DNA of 64,000 nucleotides from Pseudomonas sp. Its GTDB lineage: Bacteria; Pseudomonadota; Gammaproteobacteria; Pseudomonadales; Pseudomonadaceae. Positions 8,062-16,720 of the stretch are shown piece after piece. A model generated the notes under the pieces. That model was not told where the DNA came from. It was given only the letters and a program-made list of their open reading frames with translations, and made no database searches. How positions within the stretch are numbered: position 1 is the stretch's first letter; each line of letters begins with the position of its first letter. The DNA lies in NCBI RefSeq assembly GCF_030698175.1, contig NZ_JAUYNT010000041.1:1-64000 (forward strand). The letters are read 5' to 3'. A program made the position numbers and the translations under genes.

Positions 8062-8448
8062 ATGCAGCCCGTTACTAAGTTGGCCTTCGTGGCCGAAATA
8101 AGCCAAGCCCAAGGGCTGATCGCCGAGGGTAAGCTCGCGGCAGCTTTCACTCATCTGGAGCGCGCTCATGTGCTGGGCCAGCTGGAGGTGGTGTCCCATG
8201 TGCAGGTGCATTGGCTGATGTTTAAAGTCGAGGTCAGCCGTCGCCGGGTTATGGCGGCGGTCGGTCAACTGCTGCGGATTGTGCTCGGCGGGCTGGGCTC
8301 GGCCGTGGGGGTGGTGCCGGTCGGCAATACCGGCGGCAGCGATATCAGTATGTTCAAGCGCCTGCCGATTGCGCCGGACTTGCAGGACTTGGCCGCCGGG
8401 CGCACAGCTGACGTCGGCCAAGCGGAGCAGGATAAACCTCAGGCTTGA
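8062..8448 (+). CDS. DUF3703 family protein
   Basis: The 128-residue product has the DUF3703 signature: an Ala-rich helical N-terminal half with AAFTHLERAHVLGQLEVVSHVQVHWLMFKVEVSRR, followed by a Gly-rich segment (LGGLGSAVGVVPVGNTGGSDIS). The paired His residues (HLERAH...HVQVHW) are conserved in the family and could bind a metal, but no function is established. The ATG at 8062 follows a GGAG. Its last 10 nt overlap the convergent DUF533 gene. Confidence 0.75.
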   Translation: MQPVTKLAFVAEISQAQGLIAEGKLAAAFTHLERAHVLGQLEVVSHVQVHWLMFKVEVSRRRVMAAVGQLLRIVLGGLGSAVGVVPVGNTGGSDISMFKRLPIAPDLQDLAAGRTADVGQAEQDKPQA

Positions 8449-9167
8449 GCCGCGGCCTGCTTGACCTGCGCTTCCAGTTCCACCTTGAGCGCGGGATCGA
8501 GCTTGAGTTGGCGGGCCAGTTCGTCCAGATAAGCGCGTTCCATAAAGTGCTCCTGGTCGACCAGCAGCACGCTGGCCAGGTACATTTCGGCGGCCATTTC
8601 CGGGGTGCTGGCGGCGCTGGCCACCTCGACCGGGTCCAGGGGTTTATTCAGTTCGGCGCTCAGCCAGTGCTGCAACTCTTGATCGCTGCTGAGCTTGCTG
8701 AACTCGCCCTCAATCAACTGCCGCTCGCGGGCATCGACATGGCCGTCGGCCTTGGCGGCGGCCACCAGCGCTTTAAGAATGGCTTGGCTGTGTTGTTCGG
8801 CGGCCGGCGCCGGTAGCCGGTCGATGGTTTGCGGCTCCGGCTGCGCCGCGCCGCCTTGCTGGCTTTGCCAGTTGCCATAGGCTTTATAAGCCAGCACGCC
8901 AAGGGCGGCCAAACCGCCATAGGTCAGGGCTTTGCCACCCAGGTTGCGGGCGGTTTTATTGCCCATCAGCAAGCCCATGGCGCCCGCTGCCAGGGCACCG
9001 CCGCCGGCGCCGCTGAGCAAACTCCCAAGACCGCCGCCACCGAGTAAGTCGCTCAGGCCACCGCCGGTAGAAGGCGCAGCGTTGCCTTGGCGCGCAGGCG
9101 GGTTGTTGCCTTGCAGCGCTTGTTGGCCGGATTTAAGCAATTGATCGAGTAAGCCACGGGTAATCAT
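8439..9167 (-). CDS. DUF533 / TerB-like membrane protein (YebE family)
   Basis: The 242-residue protein begins with a helical segment (GLLDQLLKSGQQAL), then a Gly-rich loop (LLGGGGLGSLLSGAGGGALAAGAMGLLMG), a hydrophobic segment (YGGLAALGVLAYKAYGNW) and a C-terminal all-helical TerB-like domain (ILKALVAAAKADGHVDARERQLIEGEFSK) with the acidic DGHVDARE loop typical of that fold. YebE-type proteins are envelope-stress associated inner-membrane proteins of unknown biochemical role. It stands alone on the minus strand and converges with the DUF3703 gene, overlapping it by 10 nt. Confidence 0.82.
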   Translation of the reverse strand: MITRGLLDQLLKSGQQALQGNNPPARQGNAAPSTGGGLSDLLGGGGLGSLLSGAGGGALAAGAMGLLMGNKTARNLGGKALTYGGLAALGVLAYKAYGNWQSQQGGAAQPEPQTIDRLPAPAAEQHSQAILKALVAAAKADGHVDARERQLIEGEFSKLSSDQELQHWLSAELNKPLDPVEVASAASTPEMAAEMYLASVLLVDQEHFMERAYLDELARQLKLDPALKVELEAQVKQAAAQA

Positions 9168-9296
9168 CAGAGCAACTCCAGAGGGCGGTTAGTCATGTCA
9201 GGTCAGCGCTCAGGGTAAAGCCAAGTGTGCGCGGGTGGGACAGTCGGAGTGCTTCGAGATGTTGCCTGCCGCCGTCACTGGCCAGGCAACAGTTGA

Positions 9297-10874
9297 TTAA
9301 GCTTTGGCGGCAGGCGCCTGCAGCGGTAAGCGAATGTCGAAGCGGGTGCCGCCGCCCGGCTGGGAATCCAGGGTGAGGCTACCGCCGAGGACCTCGTAGA
9401 CCAATTGATGCACCAGATGCAGGCCCAGCCCCGTGCCGCCGGTGCCCTGGCGGGTGGTGAAAAACGGCTGGAAGGCTTGCGCCGCCACCTCCGGGCTCAT
9501 GCCGCGGCCATTGTCGCTAAGGGTTAATTGCAGCGATTGCGTGTCTACTAGGCACGCGCTAATGCTGATGGTCAGCGGTTGATCGTCATGCATGCCGTGC
9601 AGCACGGCGTTATTGATTAGGTTGCTGATGACCTGCTCCAGCGGCCCCGGATAGGAGTCGAGGCGGATCTCGGTGGGGATGCTGGTGTTGATGCTCACCG
9701 GGCTGTGTTTATGGCTGGGCGCCAGGGTATGCAGTGTCTCGTCGACCAGTTCGGCCAGGTTGAATTCGCGCCGGCGCTGGCTGACTTGATCGGCGCTGAC
9801 CTGCTTGAAATCGGCGACTAGCGCGCTGGCACGCTGCAGATTGCGTTCGAGCAGCGCACAGGCCTGGCTGGCAGCGCTGGCAAACCCTTCCAGCTGGGTT
9901 TTGCGCAACTGATTGGCGGCCAATGCGCTGTTCAGCTCTGCGACTTGTTCGGTCAGGGTGCTGAGCACCAGCGTCGCATTACCCATGGGCGTATTCAGTT
10001 CGTGGGCCATGCCGGCGATCAGCGCGCCGAGGGCCGCCAGGGGTTCGCTGCGTTCGATATGGTGCAGGGCCTGGTGCAGATCGGCATTGGCCTGGGACAG
10101 ATCCGCCATGCGCGCCTCGACGCGGTCTTCCAAGTCGCGGTTGAGCTGCTGCAAGGCACCGGCGGCGCGGCGGGTGGCGAAGGTGGCGACGCCGGCGAGG
10201 GCGAGAATTCCGGCCAGCACGGCGAGACCGACCTTGAGGATGCCGCGATCGATTTCGCCCTCGATTCGATCCACCGGCACCGTGACTTCGATGGCGCCAC
10301 GCACATCGCCGACTTGCCAGTCGCGCTTGGGTGAATCGCTGCGCGCGTTATGGCAGGCCACACAACCGGCTTGCATGCGGTCGGCCACCACCAGGCGCAG
10401 CAGGCGGCGGCCATCGCGCCGCTCCAGCAGCGCTTGCGGCTGCTCGGGCGCGGCCATCAGCACGGTCAGGGCGCGAGTCTCGAAGGCGTCATAGCGTTCG
10501 CTGGCGACGCGATTCGGGAAGGGGTAATTGCTGTAGAGGCGGATCGACATGCCTGGGTATTCGCGTTCGATACTCTTGCCTAAGGCCTTTACCAGGGTGG
10601 CCGGCAAGGGTAGCGTCCCTGGGCGGTGCTCGAATTCGGAGTCCAACTGCATCCCGGCCTGAATGGCGCGCGTGGCGATCTCGGCGGTGTAGAACTGGCG
10701 CAGATTGACTATCTGGCTGGCGACGGCCTTGGCGGTGGCGATGCCGGCCGCCTCGACTGTGTGCTCACGCACGCTGAGGAGGATGGCCAGCACCCCCAGT
10801 AGCATGGCGATGCTGGCCAGCACCAACGGCAGCAACATTTTGCGCGTCACGCTATCGAGCCGGATCCGCCCCAT
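9297..10874 (-). CDS. Sensor histidine kinase with Tll0287-like (DUF3365) heme-type sensor domain
   Basis: Membrane-bound sensor kinase of 525 residues. An N-terminal membrane helix (LLPLVLASIAMLLGVLAILLSV) is followed by a periplasmic Tll0287/DUF3365-like domain that contains CVACH near residue 170, a CxxCH motif for covalent heme attachment. A second helix (VGLAVLAGILALAGVATFATR), a coiled coil, the HisKA segment GMAHELNTPMG (phosphoacceptor His) and an ATPase domain with N (LINNAVLHG), G1 (DNGRGM) and G2 (GTGGTGLGLHLV) boxes follow. The ATG at 10874 is chosen because upstream codons are not protein-like. No response regulator gene is adjacent, so it is an orphan; redox or small-gas sensing is inferred from the motif. 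Confidence 0.88.
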   Translation of the reverse strand: MGRIRLDSVTRKMLLPLVLASIAMLLGVLAILLSVREHTVEAAGIATAKAVASQIVNLRQFYTAEIATRAIQAGMQLDSEFEHRPGTLPLPATLVKALGKSIEREYPGMSIRLYSNYPFPNRVASERYDAFETRALTVLMAAPEQPQALLERRDGRRLLRLVVADRMQAGCVACHNARSDSPKRDWQVGDVRGAIEVTVPVDRIEGEIDRGILKVGLAVLAGILALAGVATFATRRAAGALQQLNRDLEDRVEARMADLSQANADLHQALHHIERSEPLAALGALIAGMAHELNTPMGNATLVLSTLTEQVAELNSALAANQLRKTQLEGFASAASQACALLERNLQRASALVADFKQVSADQVSQRRREFNLAELVDETLHTLAPSHKHSPVSINTSIPTEIRLDSYPGPLEQVISNLINNAVLHGMHDDQPLTISISACLVDTQSLQLTLSDNGRGMSPEVAAQAFQPFFTTRQGTGGTGLGLHLVHQLVYEVLGGSLTLDSQPGGGTRFDIRLPLQAPAAKA

Positions 10875-11032
10875 GGTCACCACTGTCGTTGGCAAGTTAA
10901 ACCGCTGAGGAATCCAGTGTTGGATTGGCGCCCGCCGGCCGTCACCGCTAAATCCCTCAAAGCACTTTAGTTGAGGTTTGCTAACTGCACTGGCAGACAA
11001 ACGCGCAAATCTGCTTGCGGTTGCCTGGCCGC

Positions 11033-11950
11033 TTAACTCGGCGGATTTATCCCGGCTTGCTGGCGGTACTCGGCCGCCGCACCCAGTAGCCAATCGCGAA
11101 ACGCCTGTAAGGTGGCCGACTCGACCTTGCGCTGCGGCACCATCAAGTAATAGCCCTTGTCGCTCTGCACGCTGTATTGATGGGCAATCACCAGGCGACC
11201 CTCGGCCAGTTCGCGCTGGATCAAAAACGGTGGGATCAAGGCGATGCCCATCTCGTGCATAGCCGCCTGCGCCAGCATCGAGAACAGCTCATAACGCGGC
11301 CCGCTCATGTCGCGCGGCACGTTCAAACCCTGGGCATTGAACCATTGGCGCCAGGCATAGGGACGGGTGCTCTGCTGCAACAGCGGCAAGTTGGCGATCT
11401 GCTCGGCGCTCAGTTGCTTGTGTTCGTCCAAGAGCGCCGGGCTGCACACCGGCAGTAAATTTTCCGACATCAAAAAATACGCTTCGGTGCCCGACCAGTC
11501 GGCGTCGCCAAAGTAAATCGCGGCGTCCAGCTCGGTGTCGGCAAACAGAAAGGGCCGGGTGCGGTTGGTTAGATTAACCGTCACTTGCGGGTTCAGCGTT
11601 TGAAACTGTTTCAAGCGGGGCAGCAGCCACTGGGTGCCGAAGGTCGGTACCACCGCCAGTTCCAAGCTGCCGGCACCGGGTTGGCCCATCACCGCCAGGG
11701 CGTCGCGCTCCACCGCATCTAGCTGCGCCGCCACCCGCCGGCTGTACGACAAGCCGGCCTCGGTGAGCTTGACCCCACGGCGCGAGCGGCGAAATAACTC
11801 GATACCGAGAAAGGCCTCCAGCCCGGCGATTTGCCGGCAGATGGCGCTCTGGGTCAGGGCCAGTTCATCGGCGGCCTTGGTAAAACTCTGATGGCGGGCG
11901 GCGGCTTCGAAGCTGATCAAGGCGGTGGTGCTGGGGATTTTGCGGCGCAT
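11033..11950 (-). CDS. gcdR: LysR-type regulator of glutarate catabolism, GcdR-like
   Basis: LysR-family activator of 305 residues. The N-terminal winged helix is MRRKIPSTTALISFEAAARHQSF...ALTQSAICRQIAGLEAFLGIELFRR, followed by a periplasmic-binding-protein-like effector domain. The ATG at 11950 is used; upstream codons run into intergenic repeats. It is divergent from gcdH, exactly the arrangement of GcdR in Pseudomonas, where it activates glutaryl-CoA dehydrogenase genes in response to glutarate. A motif upstream of gcdH recurs almost unchanged upstream of the distant CoA-transferase gene (17538-17565), which supports one regulator for both. Confidence 0.85.
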   Translation of the reverse strand: MRRKIPSTTALISFEAAARHQSFTKAADELALTQSAICRQIAGLEAFLGIELFRRSRRGVKLTEAGLSYSRRVAAQLDAVERDALAVMGQPGAGSLELAVVPTFGTQWLLPRLKQFQTLNPQVTVNLTNRTRPFLFADTELDAAIYFGDADWSGTEAYFLMSENLLPVCSPALLDEHKQLSAEQIANLPLLQQSTRPYAWRQWFNAQGLNVPRDMSGPRYELFSMLAQAAMHEMGIALIPPFLIQRELAEGRLVIAHQYSVQSDKGYYLMVPQRKVESATLQAFRDWLLGAAAEYRQQAGINPPS

Positions 11951-12040
11951 GCTGGGCTTCTTTGCTGAGGTTGTATTGGCACAGTGCAAGTTACAGCGAG
12001 TAGGGTGTACTCGCCGCAGGCAGTACACCATTGAGGCTGG

Positions 12041-12074
12041 CGGACTGTTCGCTGCGCTCCTGAGTCCACCCTAC
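12041..12074. repeat. Dispersed repeat, copy 2
   Basis: CGGACTGTTCGCTGCGCTCC and the following bases to 12074 are the reverse complement of the repeat at 1179-1214, with one or two changes. It lies in the gcdR-gcdH intergenic region. Next to it, 11999-12030 holds a further inverted pair (GGGTGTACT / AGTACACC). Confidence 0.7.
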
Positions 12075-12175
12075 GCCCGTCCTACGATTTTGCGGCGCAG
12101 CTGGGCTTTATATGCGGATACTGCACTTTAAACCGGCATATCGGGACTAAAAACCCAGTTCGAAGTGCGAAATTA

Positions 12176-12203
12176 GCACAACGGCGTGCGAATTCCTCGG
12201 TTG
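12176..12203. promoter_or_regulatory. Candidate GcdR operator upstream of gcdH
   Basis: The 28 bases starting GCACAACGGCGTGCGAATTC are repeated with two substitutions at 17538-17565, upstream of the CoA-transferase gene. Similarity continues about 20 bp further upstream in both loci (AGTGCG-A-TT-GC). The site contains LysR-style T-N-A inverted half-sites (TGCGAAATTAGCA just 5'). It lies about 100 bp before the gcdH start, between gcdR and gcdH. Confidence 0.6.
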
Positions 12204-12301
12204 TCGGACAAGGCGCGGCTGGCTAGGCTTAACTCATACGAACTTTCGCCTGCCGCTCGCTGCGTGCAGGCCATCACCGCGCAACTCTTGAGGATTGGAT
12301 T

Positions 12302-13483
12302 ATGGCCGGCAAGGCAAGCTTCAACTGGGAAGACCCACTGTTGCTCGATCAGCAACTGAGCGACGAAGAACGCATGGTGCGCAACAGCGCCCAGCAGTTC
12401 GCCCAAGACAAGCTGGCCCCACGGGTGCTGGAAGCCTTCCGTAAGGAATACACCGACCCGGCGATTTTCCGCGAGATGGGTGAAACCGGCCTGCTCGGCG
12501 CGACCATCCCGGAAGCCTACGGCGGTAGCGGCCTCAACTATGTCAGCTACGGTCTGATCGCCCGTGAAGTGGAGCGTATCGACTCCGGCTATCGCTCGAT
12601 GATGAGCGTGCAGTCATCCCTGGTGATGGTGCCGATCAACGAATTCGGCAACGAAGCCACCAAGCAAAAATACCTGCCAAAACTGGCCAGCGGTGAGTTC
12701 ATCGGCTGCTTCGGTTTGACCGAACCCGACCACGGCTCCGATCCCGGCTCGATGATTACCCGCGCCAAAAAGGTCGACGGTGGCTATCGCCTCAGCGGTG
12801 CGAAAATCTGGATCACTAACAGTCCGATCGCCGATGTGTTCGTGGTTTGGGCCAAGGACGACGCCGGCGAGATTCGCGGCTTCGTGCTCGAGAAGGGCTG
12901 GCAAGGCCTGAGCGCCCCGGTGATTCACGGCAAGGTCGGGCTGCGCGCCTCGATCACTGGCGAAATCGTCATGGACAACGTGTTCTGCCCAGAAGAAAAC
13001 GCCTTCCCCGATGTGCGCGGCTTGAAAGGCCCGTTCACCTGCCTGAACTCGGCCCGTTATGGCATCAGCTGGGGCGCGCTGGGCGCCGCCGAAGCCTGCT
13101 GGCACACGGCGCGCCAGTACTGCCTGGACCGTAAACAATTCGGCCGGCCGCTGGCGGCTAATCAGCTGATCCAGAAGAAGCTGGCCGACATGCAGACCGA
13201 AATTACCCTGGCCCTGCAAGGCTGCCTGCGTCTGGGGCGGATGAAGGATGAAGGCACCGCCGCGGTGGAAATCACCTCGATCATGAAGCGCAACAGCTGC
13301 GGCAAGTCTTTGGACATCGCCCGGATGGCTCGCGACATGCTTGGCGGCAACGGTATCAGCGACGAATACGGCGTGGCCCGGCACTTGGTCAACCTCGAAG
13401 TGGTCAATACCTATGAGGGTACCCATGATGTGCACGCGCTGATTCTGGGTCGCGCGCAAACCGGCATTCAGGCGTTCTTCTAA
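12302..13483 (+). CDS. gcdH: Glutaryl-CoA dehydrogenase
   Basis: FAD enzyme of the acyl-CoA dehydrogenase family that oxidises and decarboxylates glutaryl-CoA to crotonyl-CoA in lysine/glutarate breakdown. The 393-residue protein starts MAGKASFNWEDPLLLDQQLSDEERMVRNSAQQFAQ, typical of GcdH. It has the acyl-CoA dehydrogenase signature GCFGLTEPDHGSDPGSM, the substrate loop with LNSARYGISWGALG, and the C-terminal EVVNTYEGTHDVHALILGRA segment bearing the catalytic Glu (YEGT). It is divergent from gcdR and followed by a strong terminator at 13501-13521. Its usual partner, the glutarate CoA-transferase gene, is about 4 kb downstream instead of adjacent. Confidence 0.95.
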   Translation: MAGKASFNWEDPLLLDQQLSDEERMVRNSAQQFAQDKLAPRVLEAFRKEYTDPAIFREMGETGLLGATIPEAYGGSGLNYVSYGLIAREVERIDSGYRSMMSVQSSLVMVPINEFGNEATKQKYLPKLASGEFIGCFGLTEPDHGSDPGSMITRAKKVDGGYRLSGAKIWITNSPIADVFVVWAKDDAGEIRGFVLEKGWQGLSAPVIHGKVGLRASITGEIVMDNVFCPEENAFPDVRGLKGPFTCLNSARYGISWGALGAAEACWHTARQYCLDRKQFGRPLAANQLIQKKLADMQTEITLALQGCLRLGRMKDEGTAAVEITSIMKRNSCGKSLDIARMARDMLGGNGISDEYGVARHLVNLEVVNTYEGTHDVHALILGRAQTGIQAFF

Positions 13484-13500
13484 GTCCCGGCAGGTGGCGC

Positions 13501-13524
13501 ACGGGCAGCTTGGCTGCCCGTTTT
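13501..13524 (+). terminator. Intrinsic terminator after gcdH
   Basis: ACGGGCAGC (13501-13509) and GCTGCCCGT (13513-13521) form a 9-bp perfect stem with a 3-nt loop, followed by TTTT. Confidence 0.85.
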
Positions 13525-13552
13525 GGTTGGGTTCTGTTTAAGGAGATTTTCA

Positions 13553-13612
13553 ATGCTGGCTGGCCTTACGTGCACCGCGCGGCTCAAGGCGGGCAGCCGC
13601 CGACTTGTTTAA
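13553..13612 (+). other. Strong ribosome site followed by a 19-codon open frame
   Basis: AAGGAG at about 13540 is spaced correctly from an ATG at 13553, but the frame (MLAGLTCTARLKAGSRRLV) stops after 19 codons. It lies where gcdG would normally begin, just after gcdH. It may be a leader peptide for the following glutamine-synthetase-like gene or a remnant of a displaced gene start. Evidence is the ribosome site only. Confidence 0.3.
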
Positions 13613-13725
13613 CCGCAGCAAAGCTTTACACCCAAGCGTCCTAAACTTTCCGCTGCCGCTGCCCGAGTATCCTGCAAGAATGCCACTTGGTGACTTTTTG
13701 CTTAATGACCCTGAGGTTTCACCCC

Positions 13726-15117
13726 ATGCATCCGCAACTTTCCAGCGCCAGCGAAGCCCTTGCCTGGCTGACGGCCAATGACATTCGTCGAGTTGAACTG
13801 GTGTTCGCCGACCTGACCAGCGTGGCCCGTGGCAAAGTCATGAGCACGGCCAGCTTTGCCGAAACCCTGGGGGCAAAAATGCCTTCGTTGTTTCTCGGCT
13901 TGACCGTGACCGGTGGTGAGCCGCCGGCGGTATTTGAAAAAGTCTTTCCACCGACTTTCCCGGACATGGCCATGCAGCCGGACTGGCGCACCCTGGCGCG
14001 TGATCCGCTGGCGGCGGTGCCATCGGCCAGCGTTATTTGTGACCTTGAAGCGCGCTTTACCGCCGCCGATGGCAGTCACGAAATTGAAGTGGCGGACCTC
14101 TCGCCACGGCAAATCCTCAAGCAAGTGCTGGCCCGTTTGCAGGCGGCCGGTTACCGGGCCAAAGTAGCCCCGGAGCTGGAGTTTTTCTTAGTCCATCGGC
14201 AGCGCACGGCAGACGGTGGATTGCAGGTGGCGCACGGCATGTCGGGCCAGGTGCCGCATATCGAAAGCTCCCATGATTTGGGTTCGGCAGAAAGCGCCGC
14301 GACCTTCACGCCGTTTTTTGATGAGTTGTGGGCGGCCTGCGAAATGCTCGGCATCCCAATCAGCGGCTACGGTCACGAGTCGGCGCTCGGTCAGTTTGAA
14401 GTCAACTTCAGCGCCGGCGAACCCTTGGCCCAGGCCGATGCGGTGTTTCGCTTCAAGCGCCTGGCCCGTGAAGTGGCGCGCCGGCATGGCTGCTACGCAA
14501 CCTTTATGGCCAAGCCCTACCTGGAAGAGCCCGGCACTGGCTTGCATTGGCATATCAGCCTGGCCGATGCCGAGGGCAACAATCCGTTTACCGCCACCGA
14601 CGGCTCGCCCCGTGAGCAGCTCAAGCACTTTATCGGCGGCTGGCAGGCCTCGGCCCGCGCCTCGATGGCGTTTCTGGCCCCGTACGCGCACTCCTATGTG
14701 CGCCTGCAGCGCCCGGACGCCTCGCCGGCCAGCGTCGAGTGGGGTTTTGACAACCGCACCGCAGCCTTCCGAGTGCCGCAATCGAACCCGGCCAACCGCC
14801 GCGTAGAACACCGCTTGCCGGGTGGCGACGCCAACCCCTACCTGAGCTTGGCTCTGATGTTGGGCGCCGGCTTGATCGGCATGCAGCAACAGATTCAGCC
14901 GGGCCCGGAAGTCAGTGACCGCGCGGCCGTGTCCGCCCGTGGCGCCTTGCCGATGCAGCTGAGTGAGGCGCTGGATGAACTGCAGCGCTGCTCGATCATG
15001 GCGGATATTTTCAGCGCCGACTTCCTCGCGCTGTACGACATGATCAAACGTTTTGAGCTGGACGAGCAGGCGGCCGATGCCGATTTTGCCCTGAAGCACT
15101 TGCTCGACAGAAGTTGA
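13726..15117 (+). CDS. puuA: Glutamine-synthetase-family gamma-glutamylpolyamine synthetase (PuuA-like)
   Basis: ATP-dependent ligase of the GS class III family, likely attaching glutamate to putrescine or another polyamine as the first step of the gamma-glutamyl route. The N-terminal beta-grasp domain has VELVFADLTSVARGKV; the catalytic domain shows PELEFFL (metal-binding Glu), GQFEVNF, TGLHWHISL (ATP/His site) and the VEHRLPGGDANPYL segment. The 463-residue length is normal. The ATG at 13726 is used because a GAGG lies ahead of it; in-frame ATG codons further upstream lack a site. The next gene is a putrescine-type aminotransferase 70 bp downstream, supporting a polyamine role. Substrate specificity is inferred. 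Confidence 0.82.
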   Translation: MHPQLSSASEALAWLTANDIRRVELVFADLTSVARGKVMSTASFAETLGAKMPSLFLGLTVTGGEPPAVFEKVFPPTFPDMAMQPDWRTLARDPLAAVPSASVICDLEARFTAADGSHEIEVADLSPRQILKQVLARLQAAGYRAKVAPELEFFLVHRQRTADGGLQVAHGMSGQVPHIESSHDLGSAESAATFTPFFDELWAACEMLGIPISGYGHESALGQFEVNFSAGEPLAQADAVFRFKRLAREVARRHGCYATFMAKPYLEEPGTGLHWHISLADAEGNNPFTATDGSPREQLKHFIGGWQASARASMAFLAPYAHSYVRLQRPDASPASVEWGFDNRTAAFRVPQSNPANRRVEHRLPGGDANPYLSLALMLGAGLIGMQQQIQPGPEVSDRAAVSARGALPMQLSEALDELQRCSIMADIFSADFLALYDMIKRFELDEQAADADFALKHLLDRS

Positions 15118-15187
15118 TTGGGATGGCGTCGCTGACCCGGCGACGCGTCTTGGGCAGACCCGCCCGCCGCACTACCTTGGAGGCGCT

Positions 15188-16555
15188 ATGAGCAGCAGTA
15201 GCAATAACCCGCAAACCCTGAAATGGCAGGCCATGAGCCGCGACCATCACTTAGCGCCCTTTACCGATTATCAGCAGTTGAGCGACAAAGGCCCACGGAT
15301 CATCGTGCGCGCCGATGGCGTGTACCTGTGGGACAGCGAAGGCGAGAAAATCCTCGATGGCATGGCCGGGCTTTGGTGCGTGGCCATCGGTTATGGCCGC
15401 GATGAGCTGGCCGATGCCGCCAGTAAACAGATGAAAGAATTACCCTTCTACAACACCTTCTTCAACACCGCCCACCCGCCTGTGCTGGAGTTGGCCAAGA
15501 CCATCGCCGAGCTGACCCCGGAAGGCATGAACCATGTGTTCTTCACCGGCTCGGGTTCGGAAGGCAACGACACCATGTTGCGCATGGTTCGCCATTACTG
15601 GGCGATTAAAGGTCAGCCGGACAAAAAAGTAATCATCAGCCGTATCAACGGCTATCACGGCTCGACCTTCGCCGGCTCCAGCCTGGGCGGCATGCAGGGC
15701 ATGCACGATCAGGGCGGCGTGGTGCCGGGCATCGTGCACATTCCGCAGCCGTACTGGTTTGGTGAAGGTGGCGACAAGACCCCGGAAGCCTTCGGCATCT
15801 GGGCCGCCGAGCAGCTGGAAGCGAAAATCCTCGAAGTCGGCGAAGCCAATGTCGCCGCGTTTATTGCCGAGCCGATTCAGGGCGCCGGCGGGGTGATTAT
15901 TCCACCCGACAGCTACTGGCCGAAGATCCGCGAGATCCTCGCCAAGTACGACATTTTGTTCGTCGCCGATGAAGTGATCTGCGGTTTCGGCCGCACCGGC
16001 GAATGGTTCGGCAGCGACTACTACGGCAACCAGCCGGACCTGATGACCATCGCCAAAGGCCTGACCTCCGGCTATATCCCCATGGGCGGCTTGATTGTCA
16101 GCGACAAGGTCTTCGATGTACTGAAAACCGGCGGCGACTTCAACCACGGCTTCACCTACTCCGGGCATCCGGTGGCGGCGGCGGTGGCGCTGGAAAACAT
16201 CCGCATCCTGCGCGATGAAAAGATCATCGAGCGAGTCCGTGAAGAGACTGCGCCCTATCTGCAAAAACGCCTGCGCGAACTGGCCGATCACCCGCTGGTT
16301 GGCGAGGTGCGTGGGGTGGGCATGCTCGGCGCTATCGAGCTGGTGCAGAACAAGCAAAGCCGCGAGCGCTATGTCGGCAAGGGCGCCGGCATGATCTGCC
16401 GTGGCCATTGCTTCGCTAACGGCCTGATCATGCGCGCCGTGGGCGACACCATGATCATCGCGCCGCCGCTGGTGATCAGCAAAACCGAGATCGACGAGCT
16501 GATCGACAAAGCCCGCCTGTGCCTGGACCTGACCCTGCAGGATTTGCAGAAGTAG
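15188..16555 (+). CDS. spuC: Putrescine-pyruvate-type class III aminotransferase, SpuC-like
   Basis: PLP enzyme of 455 residues that transfers the terminal amino group of putrescine or a related amine to pyruvate. The opening LKWQAMSRDHHLAPFTDYQQLSDKGPRII is characteristic of SpuC-type enzymes. FFTGSGSEGNDTMLRM binds cofactor phosphate, FVADEVICGFGRTGEWFGSDYYG contains the PLP Asp, and TIAKGLTSGYIPMGG contains the Schiff-base Lys. It follows puuA by 70 bp with an AGGCG-type ribosome site, and the operon ends in a strong terminator at 16670-16706. In Pseudomonas the two enzymes represent alternative putrescine routes and are often clustered. Confidence 0.9.
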   Translation: MSSSSNNPQTLKWQAMSRDHHLAPFTDYQQLSDKGPRIIVRADGVYLWDSEGEKILDGMAGLWCVAIGYGRDELADAASKQMKELPFYNTFFNTAHPPVLELAKTIAELTPEGMNHVFFTGSGSEGNDTMLRMVRHYWAIKGQPDKKVIISRINGYHGSTFAGSSLGGMQGMHDQGGVVPGIVHIPQPYWFGEGGDKTPEAFGIWAAEQLEAKILEVGEANVAAFIAEPIQGAGGVIIPPDSYWPKIREILAKYDILFVADEVICGFGRTGEWFGSDYYGNQPDLMTIAKGLTSGYIPMGGLIVSDKVFDVLKTGGDFNHGFTYSGHPVAAAVALENIRILRDEKIIERVREETAPYLQKRLRELADHPLVGEVRGVGMLGAIELVQNKQSRERYVGKGAGMICRGHCFANGLIMRAVGDTMIIAPPLVISKTEIDELIDKARLCLDLTLQDLQK

Positions 16556-16589
16556 GCAGTGGGAAGTCGGAAGTGGGGAGTGGGCGGAT

Positions 16590-16620
16590 GTAGGGTGGAC
16601 TCAGGAGCGCAGCGAAGCGG
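16590..16620. repeat. Dispersed repeat, copy 3
   Basis: GTAGGGTGGACTCAGGAGCG and the next 11 bases match the repeat at 1179-1214 with one substitution over the first 27 bases; the 3' half diverges. It sits after spuC. Confidence 0.65.
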
Positions 16621-16669
16621 CCACCGTGTCCAGCGAAGCGGCCACCAATGCCCCCAGCTCTGCGCCATA

Positions 16670-16706
16670 AACAACTACGCCCGGCATTGCCGGGCGTAGT
16701 TGTTTT
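16670..16706. terminator. Bidirectional intrinsic terminator after spuC
   Basis: AACAACTACGCCCGGC and GCCGGGCGTAGTTGTT form a 16-bp perfect stem with a 3-nt ATT loop, flanked by A and T tracts. It separates spuC from the convergent gene at 16721-17068 and can serve both. Confidence 0.92.
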
Positions 16707-16720
16707 CGCCTGCCGGGTTT

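Noticed and set aside
12614..13459. Minus-strand 281-codon frame opposite gcdH
   Set aside because: Mirror of gcdH codon periodicity; no ribosome site and no protein pattern.
15440..16408. Minus-strand 322-codon frame opposite spuC
   Set aside because: His/Ala/Asp-rich shadow of the aminotransferase gene.
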